DNA of 64,000 bases from assembly GCF_016861695.1 (NCBI RefSeq), contig NZ_BOLP01000002.1:1-64000 (forward strand). The letters run 5' to 3'. Source of the stretch: Levilactobacillus andaensis (lineage in GTDB: Bacteria; Bacillota; Bacilli; Lactobacillales; Lactobacillaceae). Each line of letters opens with the position of its first letter. The first letter of the stretch is position 1. A program made the position numbers and the translations under genes. Shown here piece by piece: positions 8,671 to 16,823 of this stretch. A model generated the notes under the pieces. That model was not told where the DNA came from, searched no databases, and worked only from the letters and a program-made list of their open reading frames with translations.

Positions 8671-9522
8671 TTAGTTTGTCTGATCAATCGCGTTGTAAAC
8701 CGTGTTCGTGTCTGCTTTGACGTACCAACCGATCCCAATTTGAGTCGTCTCTGGACTGATCAAGTTCAACCGGTGACCCCAATCGGAGTCCGCGTCGTGA
8801 TACAAGTAGCCATCGGCCGCGTCCTTCCCAAAATCGAAGCTTAATGAATTATACCCGGACATGTACAGACACTCCGACCAGGTCAACCAATCGCCGACGC
8901 CAAACTGATCTGCTTCCTTTTCAAACATGGCGTTGCCCTGCGCATCATCGTGTGAGAGCGTGTTGATATCAGCATTGTCCTTTGCTCGCTGATTAGCGAG
9001 ATTGGTCAATTTGCCATTCAAAGTCAATGGGGCCACGCCGACCTTCGCCCGTTCCTGATTGACGATTGCTAAGAAGTTCTGGGACATCTTAGTCGCGTCA
9101 AAGGTTGACTTGGAAGTGGGTTGCGTGACTTGCTGCGTGACCGATGTTGTTGCCGTTTTAGTTGCTTGCTTAGTCGCCTTGCCGGCCTGCAAATAGCCAC
9201 GCCAGATCCAACCCTTAGCTTTTCCCTTACCTATGTAGTAGTACACTGCCCGCTTGTGGTTCGCCTTGCGAATCGTCGCGTGCTTGGTGACGTATAGCGT
9301 CGTATGCGAATAGTTTTTGGCATTGTGCGCCACCTTGGTCAGGGTCGTGTTGCGGTAGATTTTCCCCTTGGTCGCATGGTAGGCCTTGGTGGATACCTTG
9401 GTCGTCTTAAGTGCGATGGCTTTAGTCGTCTGTCGTGCCGCTGCAGGGGTCACACCGAGCGTAATGCCCCCGATTGCCAGCACAAAGACCAGCAGTAGTT
9501 TCAGTTGCCGTGATAGTTTCAT
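8671..9522 (-). CDS. Secreted CAP-domain (SCP-like) protein with wall-binding region
   Basis: The start at 9522 is chosen because AGGAGG precedes this ATG; upstream codons lack a site. Residues 1-30 are a signal peptide (ending PAAARQ). Residues about 35-115 are a Lys/Tyr-rich SH3-like or surface-layer-like region (YHATKGKIYRN..., GWIWRGYL), which in lactobacilli is often wall-binding. Residues about 150-283 are a CAP domain with NQERAKVGVAPL, LSHDD and GHRLNLISPETTQIGIG. The family is extracellular; function in bacteria is largely unknown. A single gene with its own terminator. Confidence 0.82.
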   Translation of the reverse strand: MKLSRQLKLLLVFVLAIGGITLGVTPAAARQTTKAIALKTTKVSTKAYHATKGKIYRNTTLTKVAHNAKNYSHTTLYVTKHATIRKANHKRAVYYYIGKGKAKGWIWRGYLQAGKATKQATKTATTSVTQQVTQPTSKSTFDATKMSQNFLAIVNQERAKVGVAPLTLNGKLTNLANQRAKDNADINTLSHDDAQGNAMFEKEADQFGVGDWLTWSECLYMSGYNSLSFDFGKDAADGYLYHDADSDWGHRLNLISPETTQIGIGWYVKADTNTVYNAIDQTN

Positions 9523-9632
9523 TGATTGCTTACCTCCTATTGATAGCCTAAGTATAAGAGTACGGCCCCAATAGCACAACCTATTAACCACCATTCCCTA
9601 TTAATCAATTTGTAAAATGTGTCACTTCAGAC

Positions 9633-9660
9633 AAAAAAGGCCATGACCACCGTCATCGCC
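9633..9660 (-). terminator. Terminator of the ars-like cluster
   Basis: On the minus strand GGC-GATGAC pairs with GTCAT-GGCC and is followed by six T, about 20 bp after the last arsD-like gene. Confidence 0.7.
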
Positions 9661-9678
9661 TCTGTTCATAATTATCGC

Positions 9679-9999
9679 TTACAACGTCACCGAGGCCCCA
9701 TCGCAATAACGGGTCAACTCCGGTGTCGTCGGGTACTGGCCTTGCTTGACGATTTCATTATCGACCATGGTAATCGGCAACGCCGCGCCACCCTTGGCCG
9801 CAATCAAATCCGCCACGCGTTGATCACAAATGAATTGGCTACCATCCTGCATTAAGTTATAGCGCATCAATTGCACATCATCTCGTTGATTCAGCGTGCG
9901 CATTGCCAGGGAAATCCGGGCGAAATCGGCCACTAACCCACTTTCCGTTTTGGCCACTGCATAGCCAGATGTGCCCTCGTAAATCTTAATCTGCGTCAT
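9679..9999 (-). CDS. ArsD-like protein lacking the metal-binding cysteines
   Basis: 106 residues from the ATG after GGAGGAG. It aligns with ArsD end to end (KIYEG..., CDQRVADLIAAKG, LPITMVDNEIVKQGQYPT). ArsD normally passes As(III)/Sb(III) to ArsA through C12, C13 and C18. Here those positions are G12, Y13 and T18, so the metallochaperone site is gone. The neighbouring copy keeps all three. It has its own promoter with a cre-like box. It may be a regulator or partner without metal transfer, or a decaying duplicate. Confidence 0.8.
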   Translation of the reverse strand: MTQIKIYEGTSGYAVAKTESGLVADFARISLAMRTLNQRDDVQLMRYNLMQDGSQFICDQRVADLIAAKGGAALPITMVDNEIVKQGQYPTTPELTRYCDGASVTL

Positions 10000-10091
10000 C
10001 TTGCTCCTCCTCAACTCTGGACCGATTCACAACCGATCACGTGCTTTCAAACTGTCCACCGGCTCATTGATCACGGGCCATGTCTATTTGA

Positions 10092-10120
10092 ATGATAGCG
10101 CTTTCAGTGAGAATTCGCAA
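10092..10120 (-). promoter_or_regulatory. Promoter with cre-like box for the cysteine-less arsD paralogue
   Basis: On the minus strand TTGCGA (10120-10115), 17 bp, TATCAT (10097-10092). TGAAAGCGCTATCA (10106-10093) matches the CcpA consensus TGWNANCGNTNWCA at every fixed position and covers the -10, so CcpA repression is predicted. Confidence 0.6.
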
Positions 10121-10164
10121 CCAAAGCTTTTTGTAACCTTTTTCACACCATTTTTCATAACGGC

Positions 10165-10488
10165 CTACACGCTGGCTCGCAGGTCAAAGCCACTGTATTC
10201 CTCCATTTCGGCAGTCGTTGGGTAAGCCCCCTGCTTGACCACCACATTATCCACAATGGTCACTGGCAAGACCGAAATTCCTTGGGCCGCAATTAAATCT
10301 GCCACCCGTTGTTCCCGGACAAAAGCGTTGGGGTTCTGGGCCAAGTTACGCCGCAAAACCCGCACATCGGCGCTTTGATTGATGACCTTGGTCTGTGCCG
10401 TTAGTCGAATCAAGTCTGGATTCACACTCGGCCCGCAAACCCCGGTCGGACAACACAAAGCCTCTTCGTAAATATTGATTTTTTTCAT
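10165..10488 (-). CDS. arsD: ArsD arsenic metallochaperone / regulator
   Basis: 107 residues from the ATG after GGAGG. The CCPTGVC motif places cysteines at residues 12, 13 and 18, the As(III)/Sb(III) site known for ArsD, which hands metalloid to ArsA. The rest (REQRVADLIAAQG, LPVTIVDNVVVKQGAYPT) matches the thioredoxin-like ArsD fold. Start overlaps the arsA stop by 4 bp (ATGA), so it is translationally coupled to arsA. No arsB/acr3 pump or arsR is in the window. Confidence 0.9.
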   Translation of the reverse strand: MKKINIYEEALCCPTGVCGPSVNPDLIRLTAQTKVINQSADVRVLRRNLAQNPNAFVREQRVADLIAAQGISVLPVTIVDNVVVKQGAYPTTAEMEEYSGFDLRASV

Positions 10489-12224
10489 GACCGTTCCTCC
10501 TCGCATTCAGGACGCAATCGCTGTGCCTCAAAATTCGTTTGCCAGCCATTGACCACAAAGTGATTGGCCGATGCCTCTGCTATCTGTGAGAGCCAAGGAG
10601 ACTCATTCTGCGCCCGGACGGCTAAGAATGGACTCAACTGTTCCGTTGTCCCCAACAGACTTTGGTTGACGACCCACCAGGTATGCGCAATGTGGGCGCG
10701 GTCTAGGTCCTGTTGGAGGCGTAGCGTCTCGTACACCGGCGTTGCCTCGGGGAGCGTGACCATAATTGTCTCCGTCTGACTGGCATCTTGAAGTCGCGGC
10801 AATAATCGCGTCACGGCCGGTGGAACGGTACCCGTTGTGCGTTTGACCTCGGCGGCATAACTTTCCGTTGACGACAACAGGAGCAGCGTGTGTCCCGTTG
10901 GCGCCGTGTCGATGACCAACACATCGCTGTCGTCTTCATCCACGATTTTCGCAAACGCCTCAAAGGTCGCAATCTCCTGCGTGCACGGCGACCGCAAGTC
11001 TTCCATCACGTAGTCCACGTCGGCACTCGCCATCTCTTGTCTGGCCTGCGCCAACACCGTGTTTTGGTACTCACGCAACACCTGCTGCTCGTCGATGTGA
11101 CTGATGCGAATCGCCGGGTCTAATTTAAACCAGTCCAAATGGTCCGCGGGGTCGGTCGTGGTCAGCCGCACACTTTTTCCCAACTTAGCCAGTCCCTGCG
11201 CAATCTGAACGGCGATGGTCGTCTTGCCCACACCACCCTTACCCATGGTGAAAATGATGCGATGATTCTGGAGCGCCGCTACCACCGTTTTCAAGCCCGG
11301 ATAAGTCGTCGCCTTAGCCGGTCGTGCGGCCGCTGTCGGTTGCTGGTCAGCCAAAAGCTGCCGCAATTGCGTGACATTAGTAACGTTATATGCGCGCAGG
11401 GGTACCCGCCAAGCAATCGCCGGCAGGTTGACCGGTAAGACTGCCAGGTCCGCCTGCTGTTGCTGGTAGAGTTCGGGCGCCGCCGCTTGCTGGTCAGCCG
11501 GTAGCACACCGTTGACCACTAACTGGTAATTTTCAATGCCTAACTTTTTCAGTTCACCAGCCGTGCGACTCGCTTCTTGCAACGTCGCTTGTTGCGGCCG
11601 GGCAACTAGGATCAGCGACGTCTGGGTGGCATCCGCCAAGACCCGAGCGGCCTGCTGGTAACGCTTGCGCTCTTCGCCTAACCCGGCCAATTGCCCCAGA
11701 CAACTCGTACCTAATTTGTTCGTATCCAAATAGTGACTCCATGCTGCCGGCAACTGCAATAGCCGCAACGTATGCCCGGTCGGTGCCGTATCAAAGAAAA
11801 TATAATCGTAGCGTTGGTTAACCTCTGCATCGGTCAGTAAATTAGCAAACTCAGTAAATGCCGCCACTTCGACCGTACACGACCCGGAAAGCTGTTCGGC
11901 CATGTTGGTCAACGCGGCTGCCGGCAAGAGTTGCCGATACGGACCGATCACACGCTCCCGGTAATCTGCGGCCGCCGTGTTCGGGTCAAAATTAGCGACA
12001 TCCAACTCAGGCACGGCCGCGATTGGCCGCAACTGATTGGTTAAGTCATCAGAGAAAAGATCCTGTAAGTTGCTGGCGGGGTCCGTGCTAATCAGGGCCA
12101 CACGATAGCCCTGGTCGGCCAATTGAACCGCCGAACTCGCCGCAATTGTCGTCTTCCCGACGCCACCTTTCCCGGTAAAGAAGAGGTATTTGGTCAACTT
12201 CAACTGTTCTCGTACATTTACCAT
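10485..12224 (-). CDS. arsA: ArsA arsenite-stimulated ATPase, two-domain
   Basis: 579 residues with tandem A1/A2 halves, each with a deviant P-loop GKGGVGKTT (about residues 18-26 and 328-336) and a DTAPTGHT segment. The three metal-site cysteines correspond to C116 (SGSCTVE), C175 (TSCLGQLAG) and C414 (SPCTQE). It energises an arsenite pump (ArsB) at the membrane, but no pump lies nearby, so it must work with a gene elsewhere or the cluster is partial. The ATG at 12224 is preferred over a GTG three codons upstream that abuts the ribosome binding site. Confidence 0.92.
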   Translation of the reverse strand: MVNVREQLKLTKYLFFTGKGGVGKTTIAASSAVQLADQGYRVALISTDPASNLQDLFSDDLTNQLRPIAAVPELDVANFDPNTAAADYRERVIGPYRQLLPAAALTNMAEQLSGSCTVEVAAFTEFANLLTDAEVNQRYDYIFFDTAPTGHTLRLLQLPAAWSHYLDTNKLGTSCLGQLAGLGEERKRYQQAARVLADATQTSLILVARPQQATLQEASRTAGELKKLGIENYQLVVNGVLPADQQAAAPELYQQQQADLAVLPVNLPAIAWRVPLRAYNVTNVTQLRQLLADQQPTAAARPAKATTYPGLKTVVAALQNHRIIFTMGKGGVGKTTIAVQIAQGLAKLGKSVRLTTTDPADHLDWFKLDPAIRISHIDEQQVLREYQNTVLAQARQEMASADVDYVMEDLRSPCTQEIATFEAFAKIVDEDDSDVLVIDTAPTGHTLLLLSSTESYAAEVKRTTGTVPPAVTRLLPRLQDASQTETIMVTLPEATPVYETLRLQQDLDRAHIAHTWWVVNQSLLGTTEQLSPFLAVRAQNESPWLSQIAEASANHFVVNGWQTNFEAQRLRPECEEERS

Positions 12225-12263
12225 GCCACTCACCCTTTCGCCGTGCCGTGAATCTACAGTTAC

Positions 12264-12292
12264 ATGGTAACGTTTTCACAAATGAACGGCAA
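12264..12292 (-). promoter_or_regulatory. arsA promoter with cre-like box
   Basis: On the minus strand TTGCCG (12292-12287), 17 bp, TACCAT (12269-12264). TGAAAACGTTACCA (12278-12265) covers the -10 and fits the cre consensus with one mismatch. It sits at the same place as the cre-like box of the second ars promoter. Confidence 0.5.
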
Positions 12293-12389
12293 GCTAAGTC
12301 CCTCTTGAAAACAGCGAACAAAAATAGAGTGTAACAAAAGGTGTTTAGTCAATGAGCGCACGTTTCAACGATATAATTTCAGAGACAAC

Positions 12390-12421
12390 AAAAAGGGGCT
12401 GAAACTTTTGTCTCAGACCCC
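12390..12421 (-). terminator. Terminator of tetR (GGG-CTGAGACAAAA family)
   Basis: On the minus strand a GGGG...CCCC hairpin with TTTT/AAAA loop is followed by five T. It resembles hairpins at 24531 and 26268. Confidence 0.75.
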
Positions 12422-12431
12422 GACTACATTT

Positions 12432-13028
12432 TTACATCAGTTCTAAAATCAATCGAATCTCACGACGGACACCTTCACGATCCATCGCCGCCGGATTACG
12501 GCTATCACGAATCAATAGTTCATCATAAAGCGTCCGTTGAAAAATGGACATGAGCAACTGTGCAATATCTGCCAACCGTTCCTGACGTTCGGGACGTGAA
12601 TCAACTTCTCGGAGTGCCATGGCAATTTGTTTTTTAACGCTGTCAATGGTGTTGATCAGCCATTGCGACTGTTCATCAGATAGCAGCGTCCGTTCCCGAA
12701 TCGTAATCAGAAAGGACTGATAACCAGCATCATTGTCAAAAGATTTCCAGAAGGTGTGAAATAAGCTCATGATGCGGTCTTCCAGGTTGTCTGCCCGCCA
12801 ATTTTTTAGCTGAATCTCCGCCATGTTCTTTCGTGCAACGATTCCTTCATGAACAATCGTATCCAGTAACTGCCGCTTGCCCTGAGGAAAATAGTAGTAC
12901 AAGAGTCCCTCCGCGATGCCCGCCCGTTCATTGATCATCCGCGTAGACGTTCCCGCATAACCCTTTTCCGCAAATAACGTCCGGCCCACGTCGATAATAT
13001 TCTGCCGCTGCTGGTCACTCTTTTTCAT
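12432..13028 (-). CDS. TetR/AcrR-family regulator beside the glycolipid operon
   Basis: 198 residues. N-terminal helix-turn-helix with GRTLFAEKGYAGTSTRMINERAGIAEGLLYYYFPQGKRQLL. The C-terminal helical domain is of unknown ligand. ATG 13028 is chosen because GGAG precedes it. The gene lies 175 bp after the acyltransferase-GT8-GT8-acyltransferase operon with its own promoter. That promoter carries GTGA-N4-TCAC, also present in the operon promoter, so it probably represses both (inference). Confidence 0.85.
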   Translation of the reverse strand: MKKSDQQRQNIIDVGRTLFAEKGYAGTSTRMINERAGIAEGLLYYYFPQGKRQLLDTIVHEGIVARKNMAEIQLKNWRADNLEDRIMSLFHTFWKSFDNDAGYQSFLITIRERTLLSDEQSQWLINTIDSVKKQIAMALREVDSRPERQERLADIAQLLMSIFQRTLYDELLIRDSRNPAAMDREGVRREIRLILELM

Positions 13029-13085
13029 AAGTCGTCGCTCCACTCACATTTTCATCTATTCTATCTGACTTCAAATCAGTCATTC

Positions 13086-13141
13086 AGTCATTCAATTGAT
13101 TGACTAGTTTAATTATATCGCTAACGAGTGAATGCTCACAA
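13086..13141 (-). promoter_or_regulatory. tetR promoter with two palindromes
   Basis: On the minus strand TTGTGA (13141-13136), 18 bp, TATAAT (13117-13112). The palindrome GTGAATGCTCAC (13128-13139) overlaps the -35. A 20-bp near-perfect palindrome, AGTCATTCAATTGATTGACT, lies just downstream at 13086-13105. Both are candidate operators for the TetR protein. Confidence 0.7.
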
Positions 13142-13202
13142 GAACCCGTCACATTGTTCCCAAAAAGCAGACAATCTAAGGACCACCAAGCATGGCTGAT
13201 TT

Positions 13203-14102
13203 CTACACCAATCGTTGCCCTTTCTCTTCCGTTCTAACTGGCAAACGTTCACCCCGCCACCCCGCAACATCATCGGCTTCGAACCGATATGTTAGTGGCT
13301 TCCCGTAAGCCTTTTCGTAAGCCGCCTTTTTCTGCTGGTAGTCAATGGCCATCATAGCGCGACTATTGTCCCGCACCGACTTGTTTGGATCGGGATAGAT
13401 TGGCTTGAGCACGTGCATGACGTAACGGGTCTGGTCGAACTCAGCATTGTCGACCCGCGGTAAGTCCACGATTTCCACGAAACAAGAGATGATGGGCACC
13501 CCGAATTTGGCGGCGTAGTAGTAAGCACCGCGCTTGACTGGCCGTGGCTTACGGTAATTGAACCACATTTCCTGTTCCGGGTAGATCAAGAGGTACTGCT
13601 TCGCGGCCAATACCTTTTCAACCAACTGAGGAAAGACCCGACCAGCATATTCCTTGTCATCGCTGATAGGAATCGTGTCGTAATAGCGCATGAGGTAGCC
13701 GATGACCCCGCCCATTTCCAAATTGGTATCGCGACTTACGATATACAGTCGCTTCTTGCTCGTGCGCTGGACCAATCGGCGAACGACCGTATTATCCAGC
13801 GGGTTAAAGTGATTACTGGTAATGATGGCGCCGCCGGTAATGTCCTTGAGATTGGCCACCCCTTCAAATGATGTCTGTCGGTTGAAATAGCGGGTCGCCA
13901 GACTGGCCACATGCCGCGACACGTGATTGTTCATGCGGTAACGCCACGTGCCATCCTGATGGAGGTACTGCTGGATAACGGCTCTCTGTTCAGACTTCGT
14001 AAAGACGGGATCATTCACTTCAACCTTTGCATTGAGATTGCCAGCCGCGGCATCTCGTTCGATGTTGGCGACAACTTTTTCCTTCATACCACCAATAATC
14101 AT
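13203..14102 (-). CDS. PlsC-type 1-acylglycerol-3-phosphate O-acyltransferase family protein
   Basis: 299 residues. The acyltransferase motif I HX4D is visible as NHFNPLD (about residue 114). IYPEQEMWFNYRKPRP and GVPIISCFVEI correspond to motifs III and IV. This family transfers acyl chains to lysophospholipids or glycolipids at the inner membrane face. Start ATG 14102 has GGAG 8 bp upstream, in the end of the GT8 gene. Last gene of the four-gene operon. The acceptor may be a glycolipid made by the two GT8 enzymes (inference). Confidence 0.85.
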   Translation of the reverse strand: MIIGGMKEKVVANIERDAAAGNLNAKVEVNDPVFTKSEQRAVIQQYLHQDGTWRYRMNNHVSRHVASLATRYFNRQTSFEGVANLKDITGGAIITSNHFNPLDNTVVRRLVQRTSKKRLYIVSRDTNLEMGGVIGYLMRYYDTIPISDDKEYAGRVFPQLVEKVLAAKQYLLIYPEQEMWFNYRKPRPVKRGAYYYAAKFGVPIISCFVEIVDLPRVDNAEFDQTRYVMHVLKPIYPDPNKSVRDNSRAMMAIDYQQKKAAYEKAYGKPLTYRFEADDVAGWRGERLPVRTEEKGQRLV

Positions 14103-14107
14103 TTCGC

Positions 14108-15046
14108 TCACTCCAATTCTGTTCGAATCTGCTGAACACCATCACTGCTTGCCTGTGAAAACTTTTTAAGTTGCCCTAAGAGTCCTTGTTCTGTTGTACG
14201 GTCCTGTGCGTGTTGTTGGTCGGTGTAGGCTTGTTGAATCGCCTTGATTTCATCATAGTATGGGGACTTCGGCGCCAACTCCCAGAAATAAGTCCCATTC
14301 TGCGCGTCGCTGTAATGCCACGGCTTGCCAAACAAACTGTAGTGGAGAATTTTCGGGTTCTGAACTCGTGTCTGCGTTGTTGGCATCACATTCCAAGCCC
14401 GGTCCAATTTCAGCACGCGACCACGGCACAACAGGTTCAGATAGTCTTGGTCCGGCGCGATAAATTCGACATGATAGGTCGTTAGTAGGTGTATAAACGT
14501 CTCGTTGAATCGTTCCACTCGCATCTGCTTCAGGTTCATCAGCATCACGCCAGAATTAAAGTAGTCGGCGATTGGCAGCTGTAAATGGTGTTCCACGTAT
14601 TGAATGCTCTGCGAATTGTCCGCGGCGAAGGTGTCTGCCACGGCCCCCACAAGGTTCGTACCCAAATCGTGATTGAACAAATCGGCAATGTCCGTTGTGG
14701 TCACGACATCCGCATCCAGATAGATGGCCTGGTCGTATTGGGGGAACATGGCGGCGATGAACAGCCGGAAGTAGATGGTTAGCGTGAAGGTATCACCCCG
14801 TAACTTCATGTGTTCACCCTGTAATGCGCTCAGACGGTCGGTCATCGGTACAAAGTTAATTGTCACGTTGGCGGTCGCTAAGCTACCCAACCGCTCCCGA
14901 TTTTCTGGACTTAGGTCGTCGTATAAAACGTTTAGCTCATATTGGTTTCCCAGTGTGGCGTGGGTAACAATTGAGGTGATTGCCACGGACAAAAACGGGG
15001 CGTAGGCATCGTTGATAGAAAAGAAAATTGGAATTGGTTGGATCAT
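14108..15046 (-). CDS. Glycosyltransferase family 8 protein (A)
   Basis: 312 residues. GT-A fold with the DXD metal site YLDADVVTTTDI, the N-terminal PIFFSINDAYAPFLSVAITSI, and HYSLFGKPWHY near the end, all typical of GT8 galactosyl/glucosyltransferases that use UDP-sugars with retention. Cytosolic face. Start ATG after GGAGG, 13 bp behind the second GT8 gene. Its C-terminal 30 residues (Gln-rich, TTEQGLLGQLKKF) lie beyond the GT core. Sugar and acceptor unknown. Confidence 0.88.
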   Translation of the reverse strand: MIQPIPIFFSINDAYAPFLSVAITSIVTHATLGNQYELNVLYDDLSPENRERLGSLATANVTINFVPMTDRLSALQGEHMKLRGDTFTLTIYFRLFIAAMFPQYDQAIYLDADVVTTTDIADLFNHDLGTNLVGAVADTFAADNSQSIQYVEHHLQLPIADYFNSGVMLMNLKQMRVERFNETFIHLLTTYHVEFIAPDQDYLNLLCRGRVLKLDRAWNVMPTTQTRVQNPKILHYSLFGKPWHYSDAQNGTYFWELAPKSPYYDEIKAIQQAYTDQQHAQDRTTEQGLLGQLKKFSQASSDGVQQIRTELE

Positions 15047-15059
15047 AATAAAGTCCTCC

Positions 15060-15881
15060 TTATAGGGTCACAATTAGTTTTTGATAGTCGTTTAGAATGT
15101 CATCGTATTCGTGTAATTTTAATTTACTGTGCATTTCATCGACCTGCCATGGCTTGACTGTTAGCGTGTGCAGCCACGGAAAGAAGCGAAAACTCGTCGT
15201 AAAATGTTGAAAGACCGTGTTGCCTCGTAACCGCCGCTGTTCGTTGTAACGGCGTGGCAATACCCGTTTGTGTGTGACTAGCTTGTTGATTGCTGATTGA
15301 TCCGGCATAAACATCTGTTGTGTCTGACACATGACGCGACAGCGGGCAAAGAGTCTGGTCCGTCTGATTTCAGCCAGGTTGAGCAGTAGAATGCCAGAGT
15401 TCAAGTAGTCGAACCGGTTCCAATGCTGATGAAAGAACCAGCGGCCGTAATGATCGAGGACCCCAGCTAGTTCGAGTCCCGTCAGATTTTGGTGATAAAA
15501 CGGCTGACAATTCAAGCGACAGATGACATCGGTATCCAAATATAAAAGTTTAGCTGGCAGTTCAGGAACCTGATCAGCGTACAGCCGCAACATGCAGCAC
15601 GGCGTAAAAATCGTGTCTCGGTTGGCCGTTGGTGGTGTCGCTGCGACCAGACCCGTGATGTCGATCAACGTCACATGATTTTCGGGATTGGTCGTCCGCA
15701 CTAACGCATCGAGTTCCGTGGCCGTCCGCCGACTTAAGGGATCGTACTTGCGCGATTCATTTTGCATAAATGCTGTCAGAATATAAATGCTCAGCGGCTC
15801 CTTAGTCTGCTTCACTAGCGACAGAATTGAGATCAATAGCCCGCGCTTCATATTGGCATCCCCACAATAAAGAATATTCAC
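15060..15881 (-). CDS. Glycosyltransferase family 8 protein (B)
   Basis: 273 residues. GT8 layout: N-terminal NILYCGDANMKRGLLISILSLV, DXD motif YLDTDVICRLN, LNSGILLLNLAEIR, and a late basic HTLTVKPWQ segment. It starts with GTG after GGAGGG, 3 bp behind the first acyltransferase gene. It differs clearly from GT8 A, so two successive sugars or two acceptors are likely. Same operon as the acyltransferases. Confidence 0.85.
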   Translation of the reverse strand: MNILYCGDANMKRGLLISILSLVKQTKEPLSIYILTAFMQNESRKYDPLSRRTATELDALVRTTNPENHVTLIDITGLVAATPPTANRDTIFTPCCMLRLYADQVPELPAKLLYLDTDVICRLNCQPFYHQNLTGLELAGVLDHYGRWFFHQHWNRFDYLNSGILLLNLAEIRRTRLFARCRVMCQTQQMFMPDQSAINKLVTHKRVLPRRYNEQRRLRGNTVFQHFTTSFRFFPWLHTLTVKPWQVDEMHSKLKLHEYDDILNDYQKLIVTL

Positions 15882-15884
15882 CGC

Positions 15885-16628
15885 TTATCCCTCCTCATAC
15901 TCAATATAAGTTGCATTGCTTGTGGCCGCGCGTTTCGTCATACACGCCTGAATCTGATCGGCCAGTTGATGTTGCTGTTGCTTAGGTGACAAGCTCCTAT
16001 CCGGCTCAAATGGCCCGTCGACGTACGCAATCCGCTTGGGTCGTCGACGCCACCACCGTTTGCGATAGGTCACTGTTAAACAGTAGGCTGGAACCTGTGC
16101 CGCAATCGGAAAGTGAAAAGCACTCAGGTTGAACGGCCGAATTCCAGTGTAGTACGGCCACACGTGTTCTTCCGGATAAATGACCACCCAATCCCCGGCC
16201 AACAACTTTTCCGTGACCGTTGCGTTGAATACCTTCATCTGTCGGAAACGTTGTGGCGTTGGGAGCGCGCCGCCGAGACAAATCAGCGGTCCAATTACAG
16301 GGATTCCCAAGTTAGCCGGACTGGCTAGGACGTTAAATCGCCGCCGGTCACCTAAGTAATACGGCATCAAGACATCCCCAGTGGGTTGCGTGTGATTCCC
16401 GTACAAGACGTAGCCTTGCTGGCCAGCCGCCTTTAGCCGCCAAGCATTCTTGAAGGCCACGGTCCAATGGCAATACACGACGCTGATACCCTTCGCTAGA
16501 AGCCGAACTAGCCGCCGTTGCCACCATTTGCCTGGCTCCTGCCAATCAAAGTCTGGCGGTAAGCGATAGTCCTGATGACGGCTAGTCACCACATCATCAT
16601 GAAAGGTGCGATAGCTAATGATCCGCAT
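15885..16628 (-). CDS. Lysophospholipid acyltransferase-like protein (NHTQ type)
   Basis: 247 residues from the ATG after GGGAGGAG. GNHTQPTGD is motif I with five rather than four residues between His and Asp. ALPTPQRFRQMK and VVIYPEEHVWPYYTGIRPF fit motifs II and III. Divergent member of the PlsC/LPLAT superfamily, membrane-associated through N-terminal amphipathic helices. First gene of the operon acyltransferase-GT8-GT8-acyltransferase, whose promoter has TetR-type boxes. Confidence 0.8.
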   Translation of the reverse strand: MRIISYRTFHDDVVTSRHQDYRLPPDFDWQEPGKWWQRRLVRLLAKGISVVYCHWTVAFKNAWRLKAAGQQGYVLYGNHTQPTGDVLMPYYLGDRRRFNVLASPANLGIPVIGPLICLGGALPTPQRFRQMKVFNATVTEKLLAGDWVVIYPEEHVWPYYTGIRPFNLSAFHFPIAAQVPAYCLTVTYRKRWWRRRPKRIAYVDGPFEPDRSLSPKQQQHQLADQIQACMTKRAATSNATYIEYEEG

Positions 16629-16655
16629 GATAGCTCCTCCCGACAAGTTAGTTTT

Positions 16656-16709
16656 AAGTGAGTGCTCAATTACTTTTATAAGTATAGTGATTACTCACTT
16701 ACCACCATA
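16656..16709 (-). promoter_or_regulatory. Promoter/operator of the glycolipid operon
   Basis: On the minus strand a -10 TATACT (16686-16681) has a weak -35 TATGGT 17 bp upstream. AGTGATTACTCACT (16686-16699) is a perfect GTGA-N4-TCAC palindrome. AAGTGAGTGCTCAATTAC (16656-16673) is a second related box. The same motif overlaps the nearby tetR promoter. Confidence 0.65.
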
Positions 16710-16770
16710 AATATAGCACCTTTCTTTTAGAATGCAATAGATTTTCGTAAAAAAAGTGAGTGAGCACACA

Positions 16771-16816
16771 CAAAAAGGACGCTCTGACAACACCCTTCCT
16801 GGTGTCAGAACGTCCT
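16771..16816 (-). terminator. Terminator of the ADP-ribosyltransferase gene
   Basis: On the minus strand a 14-bp stem AGGACGTTCTGACA / TGTCAGAGCGTCCT (one G-U pair) is followed by TTTTTG. Confidence 0.85.
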
Positions 16817-16823
16817 AGTCGAC

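Noticed and set aside
15885-16628. Disabled acyltransferase because of HX5D in place of HX4D
   Set aside because: NHTQPxGD looks like a recurrent variant of a lactobacillus-type acyltransferase family, and later motifs are intact, so I treat it as functional.
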